Shown one piece after another: positions 1 through 9,882 of a stretch of DNA of 64,000 nt. The stretch comes from Maribacter thermophilus (GTDB taxonomy: Bacteria; Bacteroidota; Bacteroidia; Flavobacteriales; Flavobacteriaceae): positions 162,402 to 226,401 of the forward strand of contig NZ_LDAS01000001.1 in assembly GCF_001020565.1 (NCBI RefSeq), read 5' to 3'. The notes beneath the pieces were generated by a model. The model saw only the letters and a list, made by a program, of their open reading frames with translations, did not search any database and had not been told where the DNA came from. Position 1 is the stretch's first letter, and every line of letters starts with the position of its first letter. A program made the translations under genes and the position numbers.

Positions 1-1379
1 CACCACATTCGGTGAGGGCAGAGGATGCTCCGCATCCCGACCTTTCGGGTATAAGGGGTAAAAAACCTTTGTTGGGGGTTTGTTATGGTGCACAGTATTT
101 AGCCCATTTTAATGGGGGAAGTGTAGAAAAGTCCAATACCAGAGAGTATGGTAGGGCCAAACTTGCCCAAATTTATGAAAGCTCCCCTTTCTTAAAAGAT
201 ATAAATGAAGGGAGCCAGGTTTGGATGAGCCATGCGGATACTATTAAGAAACTTCCTGAGAATGCGGTGCTTTTGGCCAGTACCGACGATGTGGAGAACG
301 CGGCCTTTAGGTTTAAGGGTGAAGAAACCTACGGAATACAGTTTCATCCAGAGGTATATCATTCTACCGATGGAAAAAAGATACTGGAGAATTTCCTGGT
401 ACATATAGCTGGAGTTGAACAGACGTGGACCCCAGATGCTTTTGTAGAGACTACAGTAGCTGAACTAAAAGAAAAAATAGGAGATGACAAGGTGATTTTG
501 GGCCTTTCCGGAGGTGTAGATTCATCGGTTGCCGCCGTGCTTTTGCATAAGGCCATTGGTAAACACCTTCACTGCATTTTTGTAAACAACGGGTTGCTTC
601 GTAAAAATGAATTCGAAAATGTTTTGAAGCAGTACGAAGGAATGGGGCTTAATGTAAAGGGTGTGGACGCTTCGGCACGTTTTTTGGATGAGTTGGAGGG
701 TGAGAGCGATCCAGAAACCAAGAGAAAGATTATTGGACGGGTTTTTGTAGAGGTTTTTGATGATGAATCACATAAGGTGGAAAATGCGAAATGGTTGGCC
801 CAGGGGACTATTTATCCTGATGTTATAGAATCGGTTTCTGCAACAGGCGGACCTTCGGCAACTATAAAAAGTCATCATAATGTTGGTGGATTGCCAGACT
901 TTATGAAGCTAAAAGTAGTAGAGCCCTTGAAAATGTTATTTAAAGATGAGGTTAGAAGGGTCGGTAAAAGTATGGGGCTAGATCCTAATTTGTTGGGGCG
1001 TCACCCTTTTCCGGGGCCAGGTTTGGCCATTCGTATTTTAGGAGATATAACAAGGGAAAAAGTGGCTATCTTGCAAGAAGTGGACCATATTTTTATTCAA
1101 GGCCTAAAAGATTGGGGTCTTTATGATGACGTTTGGCAGGCCGGAGCTATGCTTTTGCCCGTAAATAGTGTTGGGGTTATGGGAGATGAACGTACTTATG
1201 AAAAGTGCGTTGCCTTACGTGCGGTCGAAAGTACCGATGGTATGACCGCAGATTGGGTAAATCTGCCCTATGAGTTTTTACAAAAGACCTCGAACGATAT
1301 TATTAATAAAGTACCCGGTGTCAACAGAGTAGTGTATGATATCAGCTCAAAACCACCGGCGACCATAGAATGGGAATAA
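1..1379 (+). CDS. guaA: GMP synthase (glutamine-hydrolysing), 5'-truncated by window edge
   Basis: It converts XMP to GMP with glutamine and ATP, the last step of GMP synthesis in the cytosol. The reading frame is open to the window edge, with about 55 N-terminal residues missing from a family length near 510. Three parts are visible. The class I glutaminase has its nucleophile Cys in GVCYGAQ (bases 81-83) and its His/Glu in FHPEVYHS. The ATP pyrophosphatase has the P-loop [10 protein letters not shown] near base 496. The C-terminal dimerisation domain ends in KPPATIEWE. All key residues seen are intact. The GTG at base 12 is internal and not a real start. The LysM gene follows with a 2-base gap, so the two are probably co-transcribed. 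Confidence 0.98.
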   Translation, partial: PHSVRAEDAPHPDLSGIRGKKPLLGVCYGAQYLAHFNGGSVEKSNTREYGRAKLAQIYESSPFLKDINEGSQVWMSHADTIKKLPENAVLLASTDDVENAAFRFKGEETYGIQFHPEVYHSTDGKKILENFLVHIAGVEQTWTPDAFVETTVAELKEKIGDDKVILGLSGGVDSSVAAVLLHKAIGKHLHCIFVNNGLLRKNEFENVLKQYEGMGLNVKGVDASARFLDELEGESDPETKRKIIGRVFVEVFDDESHKVENAKWLAQGTIYPDVIESVSATGGPSATIKSHHNVGGLPDFMKLKVVEPLKMLFKDEVRRVGKSMGLDPNLLGRHPFPGPGLAIRILGDITREKVAILQEVDHIFIQGLKDWGLYDDVWQAGAMLLPVNSVGVMGDERTYEKCVALRAVESTDGMTADWVNLPYEFLQKTSNDIINKVPGVNRVVYDISSKPPATIEWE

Positions 1380-1381
1380 AA

Positions 1382-3595
1382 ATGAAAAATGTAGTAAAGT
1401 TAGTTTTTACTGTTTGTCTTTGCCTCTTTTTTAGTGGTAAGGCCTTCGGACAAAAGTTTACGACACATGCGGTCAAGAAAAACGAAACACTGTATGGTAT
1501 AGCCAAACAATACGGTGTTTCCCAAGACGATATTCTTAAGTATAACAAAGAAATTAAAAAAGGGGAGTCCTTGGGAATCAATACTATATTGGTAATACCC
1601 AGTGCCAATGGAACCGTAACAAAGCCTTTGCAGAAAACCGGTAATACGGGGGGCGAAGAATCTGTAGAAGTATTGATCGGCAGAATCATGAACGATTCTG
1701 TTGTGAAGAAAGAGCCCACCGGTTTTATAGAGTATAAGGTTAAAAAGAAAGAGACCTTATATGGTATTGCCAAGAAATTTGGTGTAACCGAAGAGGAAAT
1801 CAAAAAGTACAATAAAGAATTGTACGCTACGCAGTTGAAAAAGAAAATGGTTATAAGAATTCCGAAATATAAAAAGACGGAAGAGGACCAAAATACCGTA
1901 GACCCCGATGATTTTGAGAAATATGTTGTGGCGCCAAAAGAAACTCGTTGGAGCATAGCACACAAATACGGTATTACCGTAGATAGTATGCTTGCCCTTA
2001 ACCCGGGTCTCTCTAAAACCACCAATTATTTACAAGAAGGTTATGAGCTTCTTATGCCTAAAATAGCAGGTTCTTCAGTTAAAAATCAAGAAACCCAATT
2101 GTACAGGTCCTATACGGTACCGGCCAAAATGAACTTTTATAGGTTAGAGCAACAGTTTGGGGTAAAAGCGGACGAGATAGTAAGACTTAATCCAGAGATT
2201 ACAGAACGTGGAGGGTTAAAAGAAGGAATGGTGATAAGGTTGCCCGAAACTAAATTGGACCCAGGGGAGATAAATACGGATAACTACATTTTCTATGAGG
2301 TTAAGCCAAAACAAAACGAATTTCGATTGACCAGAAAATTTGGAATGTCTTGGGCCGATTTAGTTAAATTGAATCCGGCATTGAAAGATGGATTAAAGGC
2401 CGGAATGGTATTAAAATTACCTAAAGATCAGGTGGGCGATTTTGAAGTGAAAAATTCTTTGGTGTTGGATAAGATCAATCTATTGGACAGTATTAACGTA
2501 GAAAATCGTCCTAAGGTTATGTTCATGTTGCCGTTCCGTTTAGATAAATTGGACTTAAACGATACCGAAACCGTTGAATGGACCATTGAAAACAGAAATA
2601 GCCTAAAATATAGTCTTGGGCTATATTCGGGGGCATTGGTAGCGTTGGACTCTATTAAATCATTGGGTGTATCGGTAGATGTAAAGACCTTTGATAACCA
2701 ATTGGACCTTCAGAGAACAAAAGAGATATTGCAAAAAGAAAACTTGGGTAGTTATAGCGCAATATTAGGCCCCTTAGATGTATTGTCTCTAAAAGAGGTT
2801 TCTAACCAAGCGGCAAATTATCACGTACCGGTAATCGCTCCTGTTCCTGCAAAAAGCGATATTAGTTTAGGAAATGTGTTTTTCTCATATACAGAACCTA
2901 AAACACTTCGTGAACATATGCTAACATATGCCAAGGAAAAGTATACGAACGAGAATATTGTAGTAATAGCGGACGAAAAAAATGCGGAAACCAAGGCCGT
3001 TATTTTAGAGAGTTTTCCCCAAGCAAAAATACTTGAGGTAAAGGAGGAGAAAAAGAATATAGGTATTAGTAGGGACAAGTTGGGACGTCTTTTATCTGAA
3101 GATGTGGAGAATTGGGTCTTTGTGGAATCTGACAATTTTAAATTGATCTCTAGTCTGGTGTCCATACTTAATGCTTTTAACAACTCCCTTTTAGATATAG
3201 AAAATGGTACTAAAAAATTAAAAGTAAGAATGTTCACGACAGACAAGAACAACGCTTTTGACAATGATGTTATTTCCAGTACACATTTATCTAATCTTCA
3301 TTTCACCTATCCATCGGTTTATAGGGAGGTATCATCTGGTCCGTTTGTAAAACGTTATATAGAAAAATTTGGTGATGCACCGGACAAGTTTGCGGTACGA
3401 GGTTTCGATATAACCTATGACCTGCTGTTAAAACTGGCTTATAAAAACGATTTGCTGAGTGTTTCTAAGTTCATAGGCGAAACCGAGTACAGTGGGAACA
3501 AATTTGATTATGAGAAAGATATTTCTTCGGGCTACTACAATAAAGCTTCCTATATAATGGGGTATGATAATATGTGGATAAAAGAATTGGATTAG
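1382..3595 (+). CDS. Exported five-LysM protein with periplasmic-binding-protein-like C-terminal domain
   Basis: This is a 737-residue exported protein with a Sec signal peptide (MKNVVKLVFTVC..., cleaved after AFGQ). Five LysM-like repeats follow up to about residue 350; the clearest share the core ETLYGIAK. The last 370 residues resemble a type I periplasmic ligand-binding fold, with the start VMFMLPFRLDKLDL and the segment SAILGPLDVLSL. LysM binds peptidoglycan sugars, so the protein probably sits on the wall side of the periplasm; the ligand of the second domain is unknown. The start at 1382 is chosen over the ATG at 1370 because it places the signal peptide at the N-terminus and avoids overlap with guaA. 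An OsmC gene follows after 1 base. Confidence 0.88.
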   Translation: MKNVVKLVFTVCLCLFFSGKAFGQKFTTHAVKKNETLYGIAKQYGVSQDDILKYNKEIKKGESLGINTILVIPSANGTVTKPLQKTGNTGGEESVEVLIGRIMNDSVVKKEPTGFIEYKVKKKETLYGIAKKFGVTEEEIKKYNKELYATQLKKKMVIRIPKYKKTEEDQNTVDPDDFEKYVVAPKETRWSIAHKYGITVDSMLALNPGLSKTTNYLQEGYELLMPKIAGSSVKNQETQLYRSYTVPAKMNFYRLEQQFGVKADEIVRLNPEITERGGLKEGMVIRLPETKLDPGEINTDNYIFYEVKPKQNEFRLTRKFGMSWADLVKLNPALKDGLKAGMVLKLPKDQVGDFEVKNSLVLDKINLLDSINVENRPKVMFMLPFRLDKLDLNDTETVEWTIENRNSLKYSLGLYSGALVALDSIKSLGVSVDVKTFDNQLDLQRTKEILQKENLGSYSAILGPLDVLSLKEVSNQAANYHVPVIAPVPAKSDISLGNVFFSYTEPKTLREHMLTYAKEKYTNENIVVIADEKNAETKAVILESFPQAKILEVKEEKKNIGISRDKLGRLLSEDVENWVFVESDNFKLISSLVSILNAFNNSLLDIENGTKKLKVRMFTTDKNNAFDNDVISSTHLSNLHFTYPSVYREVSSGPFVKRYIEKFGDAPDKFAVRGFDITYDLLLKLAYKNDLLSVSKFIGETEYSGNKFDYEKDISSGYYNKASYIMGYDNMWIKELD

Positions 3596-3596
3596 T

Positions 3597-4001
3597 ATGA
3601 CATCGAAAGTAGTATATAACGGCGAATTAAGAACAGAATGTACGCACATTAAATCCGGTGATTCTTTTATGACCGATGCACCTACCGATAATAATGGTCT
3701 AGGTCAGGCTTTTTCTCCGACCGATACCGTTGCTACAGGTTTGGCAAGTTGTATGTTGACTATGATGGGGATTAAGGCCAATGGGTTACAGTTGGATATT
3801 AGAAACTCTTTGGCAGAGGTAACCAAACATATGGCAGCTTCCCCAAGAAGAATTTCAAAGATAGAAGTAAAACTCACCCTACCTGCCAATATTTCGGATA
3901 AGGATAGGAAGGTGTTGGAAAATACGGCAAATACCTGCCCTGTATTATATAGTCTGCATCCAGATATAGAAAAGGAAATTTCATTCAATTGGGTCCTTTG
4001 A
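3597..4001 (+). CDS. OsmC/Ohr-family protein
   Basis: This 134-residue cytosolic protein is of the OsmC family, thiol peroxidases that reduce organic hydroperoxides. Two conserved cysteines are present, one in ATGLASCMLTMMG and one in NTCPVLYSL, at the expected spacing. The N-terminal strand region contains KSGDSFMTDAPTDNNG. It lies 1 base after the LysM receptor gene and is probably the last gene of the guaA operon. Family members differ in substrate, and this one is closer to the YhfA-like OsmC group than to Ohr, so the peroxidase role is inferred. Confidence 0.88.
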   Translation: MTSKVVYNGELRTECTHIKSGDSFMTDAPTDNNGLGQAFSPTDTVATGLASCMLTMMGIKANGLQLDIRNSLAEVTKHMAASPRRISKIEVKLTLPANISDKDRKVLENTANTCPVLYSLHPDIEKEISFNWVL

Positions 4002-4102
4002 CCTTTTTGTTGCCAGTTTTTCCTTTAAGAAGAGAAAAATGATTCTTTTGCGAATAGAGAAGGCAACCCTTTTTTAAAGAACAAACTAGATTTAAAAATT
4101 AC

Positions 4103-4148
4103 AAAAAGAAAGCCCTCCCGGAATAGAATTTCGGGAGGGCTTTCTTTT
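4103..4148. terminator. Bidirectional rho-independent terminator between convergent genes
   Basis: A perfect stem has arms at 4104-4120 and 4132-4148 with an 11-base loop. It is A-rich on the left and T-rich on the right, so it can stop the guaA-OsmC transcript on the plus strand and the 4166 gene on the minus strand. Confidence 0.9.
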
Positions 4149-4165
4149 GATTTTGTTTTCGTTTT

Positions 4166-4696
4166 TTAGAATCTAAAAGAAGCACCTATGGTTAAAAAAG
4201 AGGCTCCGTACCCAGCTTCCGCAAATCCGGCAACGGTATCTGTAAAGTACCAACGGCCGCCCACAAAGGCGCTAGCTCCGGGTCTGCTGTCCAAATCGTT
4301 GTAATCGTCACCGCTGTAAAGACGCATAGAAGCCATAACCCCACCGTATACATCAAGATTGTCAATGTCAAAACCGGTGTAGTGGTAAGTTCCACGGGCA
4401 CCTATAACGGTATATGACCAGCTGTAGTCGTAATTATAGGTTCTATCTTTATAAGTAAATCTTTTATAGCCGATGTAGCCTCCGAGACTTACCACCCCTG
4501 GCCCTGGAACATCCCATACCCCTCTTTCGTAACTGGCGCTAAATACAGGACTTTCGGTAGAGGTGCTGTATCCTCCATAATAGCCACCTACACCAATACC
4601 GGTATTTATAACGTTTGTGCCTACCTCGAATTCTTGGGCCGATGCAAATTGTACTAAAAAGGTAAAGACGGCCAATAATGTAATCGATTTTTTCAT
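4166..4696 (-). CDS. Small exported beta-rich protein, probably an outer-membrane barrel
   Basis: This 176-residue protein has a Sec signal peptide (MKKSITLLAVFTFLVQFASAQ). The rest is rich in Tyr and Gly with alternating strands (GGYIGYKRFTYKDRTYNYDY, GGRWYFTDTVAGFAEAGYG) and ends in Phe (GASFRF), which is typical of small outer membrane beta-barrels. I recognise no named family. The start is the ATG at 4696; the upstream TTG at 4705 would only add three residues before the signal peptide. It is a single gene between two terminators. The function is unknown. Confidence 0.75.
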   Translation of the reverse strand: MKKSITLLAVFTFLVQFASAQEFEVGTNVINTGIGVGGYYGGYSTSTESPVFSASYERGVWDVPGPGVVSLGGYIGYKRFTYKDRTYNYDYSWSYTVIGARGTYHYTGFDIDNLDVYGGVMASMRLYSGDDYNDLDSRPGASAFVGGRWYFTDTVAGFAEAGYGASFLTIGASFRF

Positions 4697-4808
4697 TTTG
4701 ATCAATGTTTAATATAGTCAGTGTTTAAATGTATGCTTTGGGTGCTAAATTACACACATATTTTAAATTACGATTGTTCTTCTTTTGGATATTAAGATGA
4801 GAGCGGCT

Positions 4809-4836
4809 AAAAAAAAACCTTCCCGAAGGAAGGTTG
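4809..4836 (-). terminator. Rho-independent terminator of the TIM-barrel gene
   Basis: An 8-bp perfect stem (AACCTTCC / GGAAGGTT, 4816-4835) with loop CGAA is followed on the minus strand by a T run (A run at 4809-4817). It lies just after the stop of the 4850-5725 gene. Confidence 0.85.
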
Positions 4837-4849
4837 GTTAAATGCACTA

Positions 4850-5725
4850 TTAAATATCACAGATGGTGACTCCTTGTTTTAGAGCTGCAATTTTGTCTTC
4901 CCAGCTCGGTACGAACTCTTGGGCAACATAACCCTTGTATCCGGTATCTAAAATGGCTTTCATTACTGCAGGATAATAAATTTCTTGGGTTTCGTCAATT
5001 TCATGGCGACCCGGGTTTCCGCCTGTGTGGTAATGGCCATAATATTGGTGGTAGTCTTGGATATTTCTTATAATGTCACCTTCCATTATCTGCATGTGGT
5101 AAATGTCGTAAAGTAATTTAAAATTCTCTGAACCAATAGTTTCGCATAAAGATACGCCCCATTCGGTAGTGTCGCACATATAGTCCTTATGGTTAACCTT
5201 ACTGTTCAATAACTCCATTTGTAGTACAACACCATGCTCTTCGGCCAATGGTATTATTTCTTTTAGGCCTTTGGCACAGTTACGTAAGCCTACTAAATCG
5301 TTCATTCCGTTTCTGTTGCCGCTAAAGCAAATAAGGTTTGTGTAACCACCTTCGGCAACCAAAGGGATTACCCTTTTATAATCGGCTATAAGTTCTTCGT
5401 GAAATTCAGGATTGTTCCAGCCTTTTTCTATGCCCATACCTGCACCCCAGCACATAGATGCGTGTATATTGTATTTTTTTAAGAGAGGAAACTGTTCTGG
5501 GTCCACCAAATCAATGGCACGTATATCCAACTTGTTCAGTTCCTGTAAAAACTCCTCAAAAGGGATGGATCCATAACACCAATAACAAACACTATGGTTA
5601 ATATTATGTTTAAGTTTAAAGGTAGGTTCTTCTTTTGATTTTGAGCTATTGCCAGTTGCTCTTGCAGGAGTTATGATACCTACAGATGCCGCAGCCGTAG
5701 TTCCTATAAAATCTCTTCTTTTCAT
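4850..5725 (-). CDS. Exported hydroxypyruvate-isomerase-like TIM-barrel protein
   Basis: This 291-residue protein is of the sugar isomerase/epimerase TIM-barrel family and is closest in pattern to hydroxypyruvate isomerase. The segments LLYDIYHMQIMEGD and HYHTGGNPGRHEID match the metal-binding and substrate regions of that group. The N-terminus MKRRDFIGTTAAASVG is a twin-arginine-type signal, so the enzyme is probably folded with its metal before export to the periplasm. Related exported isomerases occur in Bacteroidota sugar-degradation loci, so the real substrate may be a keto sugar and not hydroxypyruvate. It is monocistronic and divergent from the DUF3820 gene, 50 bases away. Confidence 0.85.
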   Translation of the reverse strand: MKRRDFIGTTAAASVGIITPARATGNSSKSKEEPTFKLKHNINHSVCYWCYGSIPFEEFLQELNKLDIRAIDLVDPEQFPLLKKYNIHASMCWGAGMGIEKGWNNPEFHEELIADYKRVIPLVAEGGYTNLICFSGNRNGMNDLVGLRNCAKGLKEIIPLAEEHGVVLQMELLNSKVNHKDYMCDTTEWGVSLCETIGSENFKLLYDIYHMQIMEGDIIRNIQDYHQYYGHYHTGGNPGRHEIDETQEIYYPAVMKAILDTGYKGYVAQEFVPSWEDKIAALKQGVTICDI

Positions 5726-5775
5726 GTTGATTTAAATTGTTGTCCCTTTAAAGATAATTTTTTTAGTTTTAAAAA

Positions 5776-6014
5776 ATGGAAATAAAACCGGATCATCAAA
5801 AATTAATAGAGTTGGCACATTATCGCATGCCCTTTGGAAAACACAAAGGGAGGTATTTGGTAGATTTGCCCGAGCCATACTTGGTCTGGTTTCAGCAAAA
5901 AGGTTTTCCTGATGGAAAATTGGGCGAATTATTGCGGTCTATGCTAGAAATTAAAACAAATAGTCTAGAATCGTTAATTCGAAAGATTCAAAAAGATTTT
6001 CCGAAGGAAAGTCA

Positions 6015-6018
<4 letters not shown>
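5776..6018 (+). CDS. DUF3820 family small protein
   Basis: This 80-residue cytosolic protein matches the DUF3820 pattern, with the hallmark RMPFGKHKGRYLVDLPEPYL followed by WFQQKGFPDGKLGELL. Family members have been labelled putative quorum-sensing-regulated virulence factors, but no molecular function is established. The gene lies 51 bases upstream of the pyrG start. pyrG has its own promoter, which begins within the end of this gene. Confidence 0.85.
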
Positions 6019-7707
<1,689 letters not shown>

Positions 7708-7723
7708 ACTGCTTATTTGGGCA

Positions 7724-7731
7724 TATATTTG
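7724..7731 (+). promoter_or_regulatory. Possible yidC -7 element
   Basis: Exact TAnnTTTG (TATATTTG) 47 bases before the yidC start. No TTG is found at the right distance upstream, so this is a weak candidate. Confidence 0.35.
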
Positions 7732-7778
7732 CTCTCTAAAGACCAAATAATTACCTTATATATTTAGATATTTTTTAG

Positions 7779-9632
7779 ATGGAAGAAAAGAAATTAGATG
7801 TAAAATCTATAATCGGTTTTGTATTGATATTCGGAATTTTAATTTTCATGTTTTATCAAAACAAGCCGACACCCGAGGAGATAGCGGCACAAAAAGCAAA
7901 GCAGGAGCAGATAGATGCTGCGGCTGCAAAAGAGGAAAAGGCCGATGATTTTGTGATAGATAGCACTCCCGAGGTAAACTTGAACGATTCTTCAGCTATA
8001 GCTGGGTATAAAAGTAAAATAGGTGCTTTTGGGTTTACCACGCCCAAAGAAGGTACAACCGTTTTAGAAAATGATGTACTGTTTTTAAAGATCAGTAACA
8101 AAGGAGGGCACGTAGTCGAGGCAAAAATGAAAAATTTTGTCACGTATGATTCTGTACCGGTATACCTTGTGAAGGATGGAAATTCTTCGTTTGCCATTAA
8201 TTTCTCTACTATCGACAATAGGGTCTTAAGTACTAAAGATTTGTTTTTTGAGCCCAATCTTACCAAGTCCGATGGCAAACAGATTTTATCCTTAAAAGCG
8301 AAAACATCTAACGATCAATTTTTAGAATACCGTTACGAGATGAAACCTGGGGATTACCTAGTGGATTTTACGGTACGCACCCAAGGTTTGGATGGAATCA
8401 TTAACGACAGTAATCCTGTAACATTAGATTGGAAACTGAAGGGGATAAGGCACTCTAAGAGCATACAGTACGAAAATAGATATACCCGTCTAACCTATCA
8501 CCATGAGGATGGCAAGTTGAGCAAGTTGTCGGAGGGGAGTGATGATGAGGAAACAGAAGAGGATATAAAGTGGATATCTTATAGACAACACTTCTTTAGT
8601 TCCATTTTGGCTGCAGATGAACCTTTTAAGAGTGGAGAGCTGACGTCTAAAAACTTGGTAGAGGAAGAGAGTAGAACTTTCGGTTTTACAAAAGCCTATT
8701 CGTCGGTTTTGCCGATAGAAGTAAAAGGAGGGGAGATTTCAAAAAGTATGTACATGTACTATGGCCCTACAGATGTAGATGTACTGTCTAAATATGAAGA
8801 TCTTGACCTCGTAGACTCCATTCCTTTCGGGTGGGGTATTTTTGGGTGGATAAACAGATACGTTTTTACACCCTTCTATTCTCTGCTAAGTTCTTATTTT
8901 CCATATGGTATAGCGATTATCATTATGACCATATTGGTTCGTTTGGCCATGTCGCCGGTTACCTATAAGTCTTATTTGTCCCAGGCAAAAATGAAGGTTT
9001 TAAAACCGGAAATCAATGAGTTGAACGAGAAGTATAAGGACAATGCCATGAAAAAACAGCAAGAGACCATGAAGCTGTATGGCAAAGCAGGGGTAAGCCC
9101 TATGAGTGGGTGCGTACCGGCATTTTTGCAAATGCCTATTTTCTATGCCCTGTTTATGTTCTTCCCTTCATCTTTTGCCTTACGTCAAAAGTCTTTCTTA
9201 TGGGCCGACGATTTGTCGTCTTTTGATACTATATACCAATTCCCCGAAGGATTTTCTATTCCGTTTTATGGGGATCACGTAAGTCTTTTTCCGATACTGG
9301 CCTCCATTGCCATCTTCTTTTATATGATGATGACTACAGGCCAGAATATGCCTAGCCAGCCAGGTATGCCCAATATGAAGTTTATCATGTATTTGATGCC
9401 TTTTATGATGTTGTTCTTCTTTAACAACTATGCTAGTGGATTAAGTTTGTATTATTTTGTTTCTAACTTGATTACTATTGGTATTATGTTGGTGATCAAG
9501 AATTTTATTCTCGATAATGATAAGATTCACGCGCAGATACAAGAGAACAAAAAGAAGCCTAAAAAGGAAAATAAATTTCAGCGTAAGATGCGTGAAATGA
9601 TGGAACAGGCAGAGGCTCAGAAAAAGAAATAA
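7779..9632 (+). CDS. yidC: Membrane protein insertase YidC
   Basis: This 617-residue inner membrane protein inserts proteins into the cytoplasmic membrane, alone or with SecYEG. The N-terminal anchor (SIIGFVLIFGILIFMFYQN) is followed by a large periplasmic beta domain to about residue 360. The conserved five-helix insertase core includes YGIAIIIMTILVRLAMSPVT, GVSPMSGCVPAFLQMP and the last helices near YASGLSLYYFVSN. The C-terminal tail is very basic (NKKKPKKENKFQRKMRE), as expected for ribosome contact. The pyrG-yidC pair is co-directional and ends at a strong terminator. Confidence 0.97.
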   Translation: MEEKKLDVKSIIGFVLIFGILIFMFYQNKPTPEEIAAQKAKQEQIDAAAAKEEKADDFVIDSTPEVNLNDSSAIAGYKSKIGAFGFTTPKEGTTVLENDVLFLKISNKGGHVVEAKMKNFVTYDSVPVYLVKDGNSSFAINFSTIDNRVLSTKDLFFEPNLTKSDGKQILSLKAKTSNDQFLEYRYEMKPGDYLVDFTVRTQGLDGIINDSNPVTLDWKLKGIRHSKSIQYENRYTRLTYHHEDGKLSKLSEGSDDEETEEDIKWISYRQHFFSSILAADEPFKSGELTSKNLVEEESRTFGFTKAYSSVLPIEVKGGEISKSMYMYYGPTDVDVLSKYEDLDLVDSIPFGWGIFGWINRYVFTPFYSLLSSYFPYGIAIIIMTILVRLAMSPVTYKSYLSQAKMKVLKPEINELNEKYKDNAMKKQQETMKLYGKAGVSPMSGCVPAFLQMPIFYALFMFFPSSFALRQKSFLWADDLSSFDTIYQFPEGFSIPFYGDHVSLFPILASIAIFFYMMMTTGQNMPSQPGMPNMKFIMYLMPFMMLFFFNNYASGLSLYYFVSNLITIGIMLVIKNFILDNDKIHAQIQENKKKPKKENKFQRKMREMMEQAEAQKKK

Positions 9633-9654
9633 CAACTTTAAGAGATTAAAAATA

Positions 9655-9684
9655 AAAAGCCCTTTCTAAAAAGAAAGGGCTTTT
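9655..9684 (+). terminator. Rho-independent terminator after yidC
   Basis: A 13-bp perfect stem (9655-9667 with 9672-9684), loop AAAA, ends in TTTT 23 bases after the yidC stop. Confidence 0.9.
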
Positions 9685-9830
9685 GCCATTGGTTAAGGTT
9701 TGGTTTGGCAAGTTTTGGGGGTGTAAATATGAGATTATTTATTCCTTGTAAAAAAAAAGGGTTGTCAAGAAGGTCTATTTGTATGCTAAAGGAGTTTTTT
9801 TTGATGTCGCCGTGTTTAAGGCATAAAAAA
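9685..9830. other. Intergenic stretch without supported gene
   Basis: These bases lie between the yidC terminator and the terminator of the FAS1 gene. An open frame at 9705-9902 runs through the second terminator and its translation resembles no family, so it is not called. I see no further structure. Confidence 0.6.
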
Positions 9831-9855
9831 AACCTCCTTTTTTTTAAAGGAGGTT
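9824..9855 (-). terminator. Rho-independent terminator of the FAS1 lipoprotein gene
   Basis: A 10-bp perfect stem (AACCTCCTTT 9831-9840, AAAGGAGGTT 9846-9855) with a T5 loop is followed on the minus strand by a run of T (A run 9824-9832). Confidence 0.88.
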
Positions 9856-9882
9856 ACCATACTTTACTATTTAAAATAGTTG

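Noticed and set aside
1342-2025. A 227-codon minus-strand frame opposite the LysM gene
   Set aside because: It is antisense to a well-supported gene with LysM motifs, and its translation has no recognisable domain.
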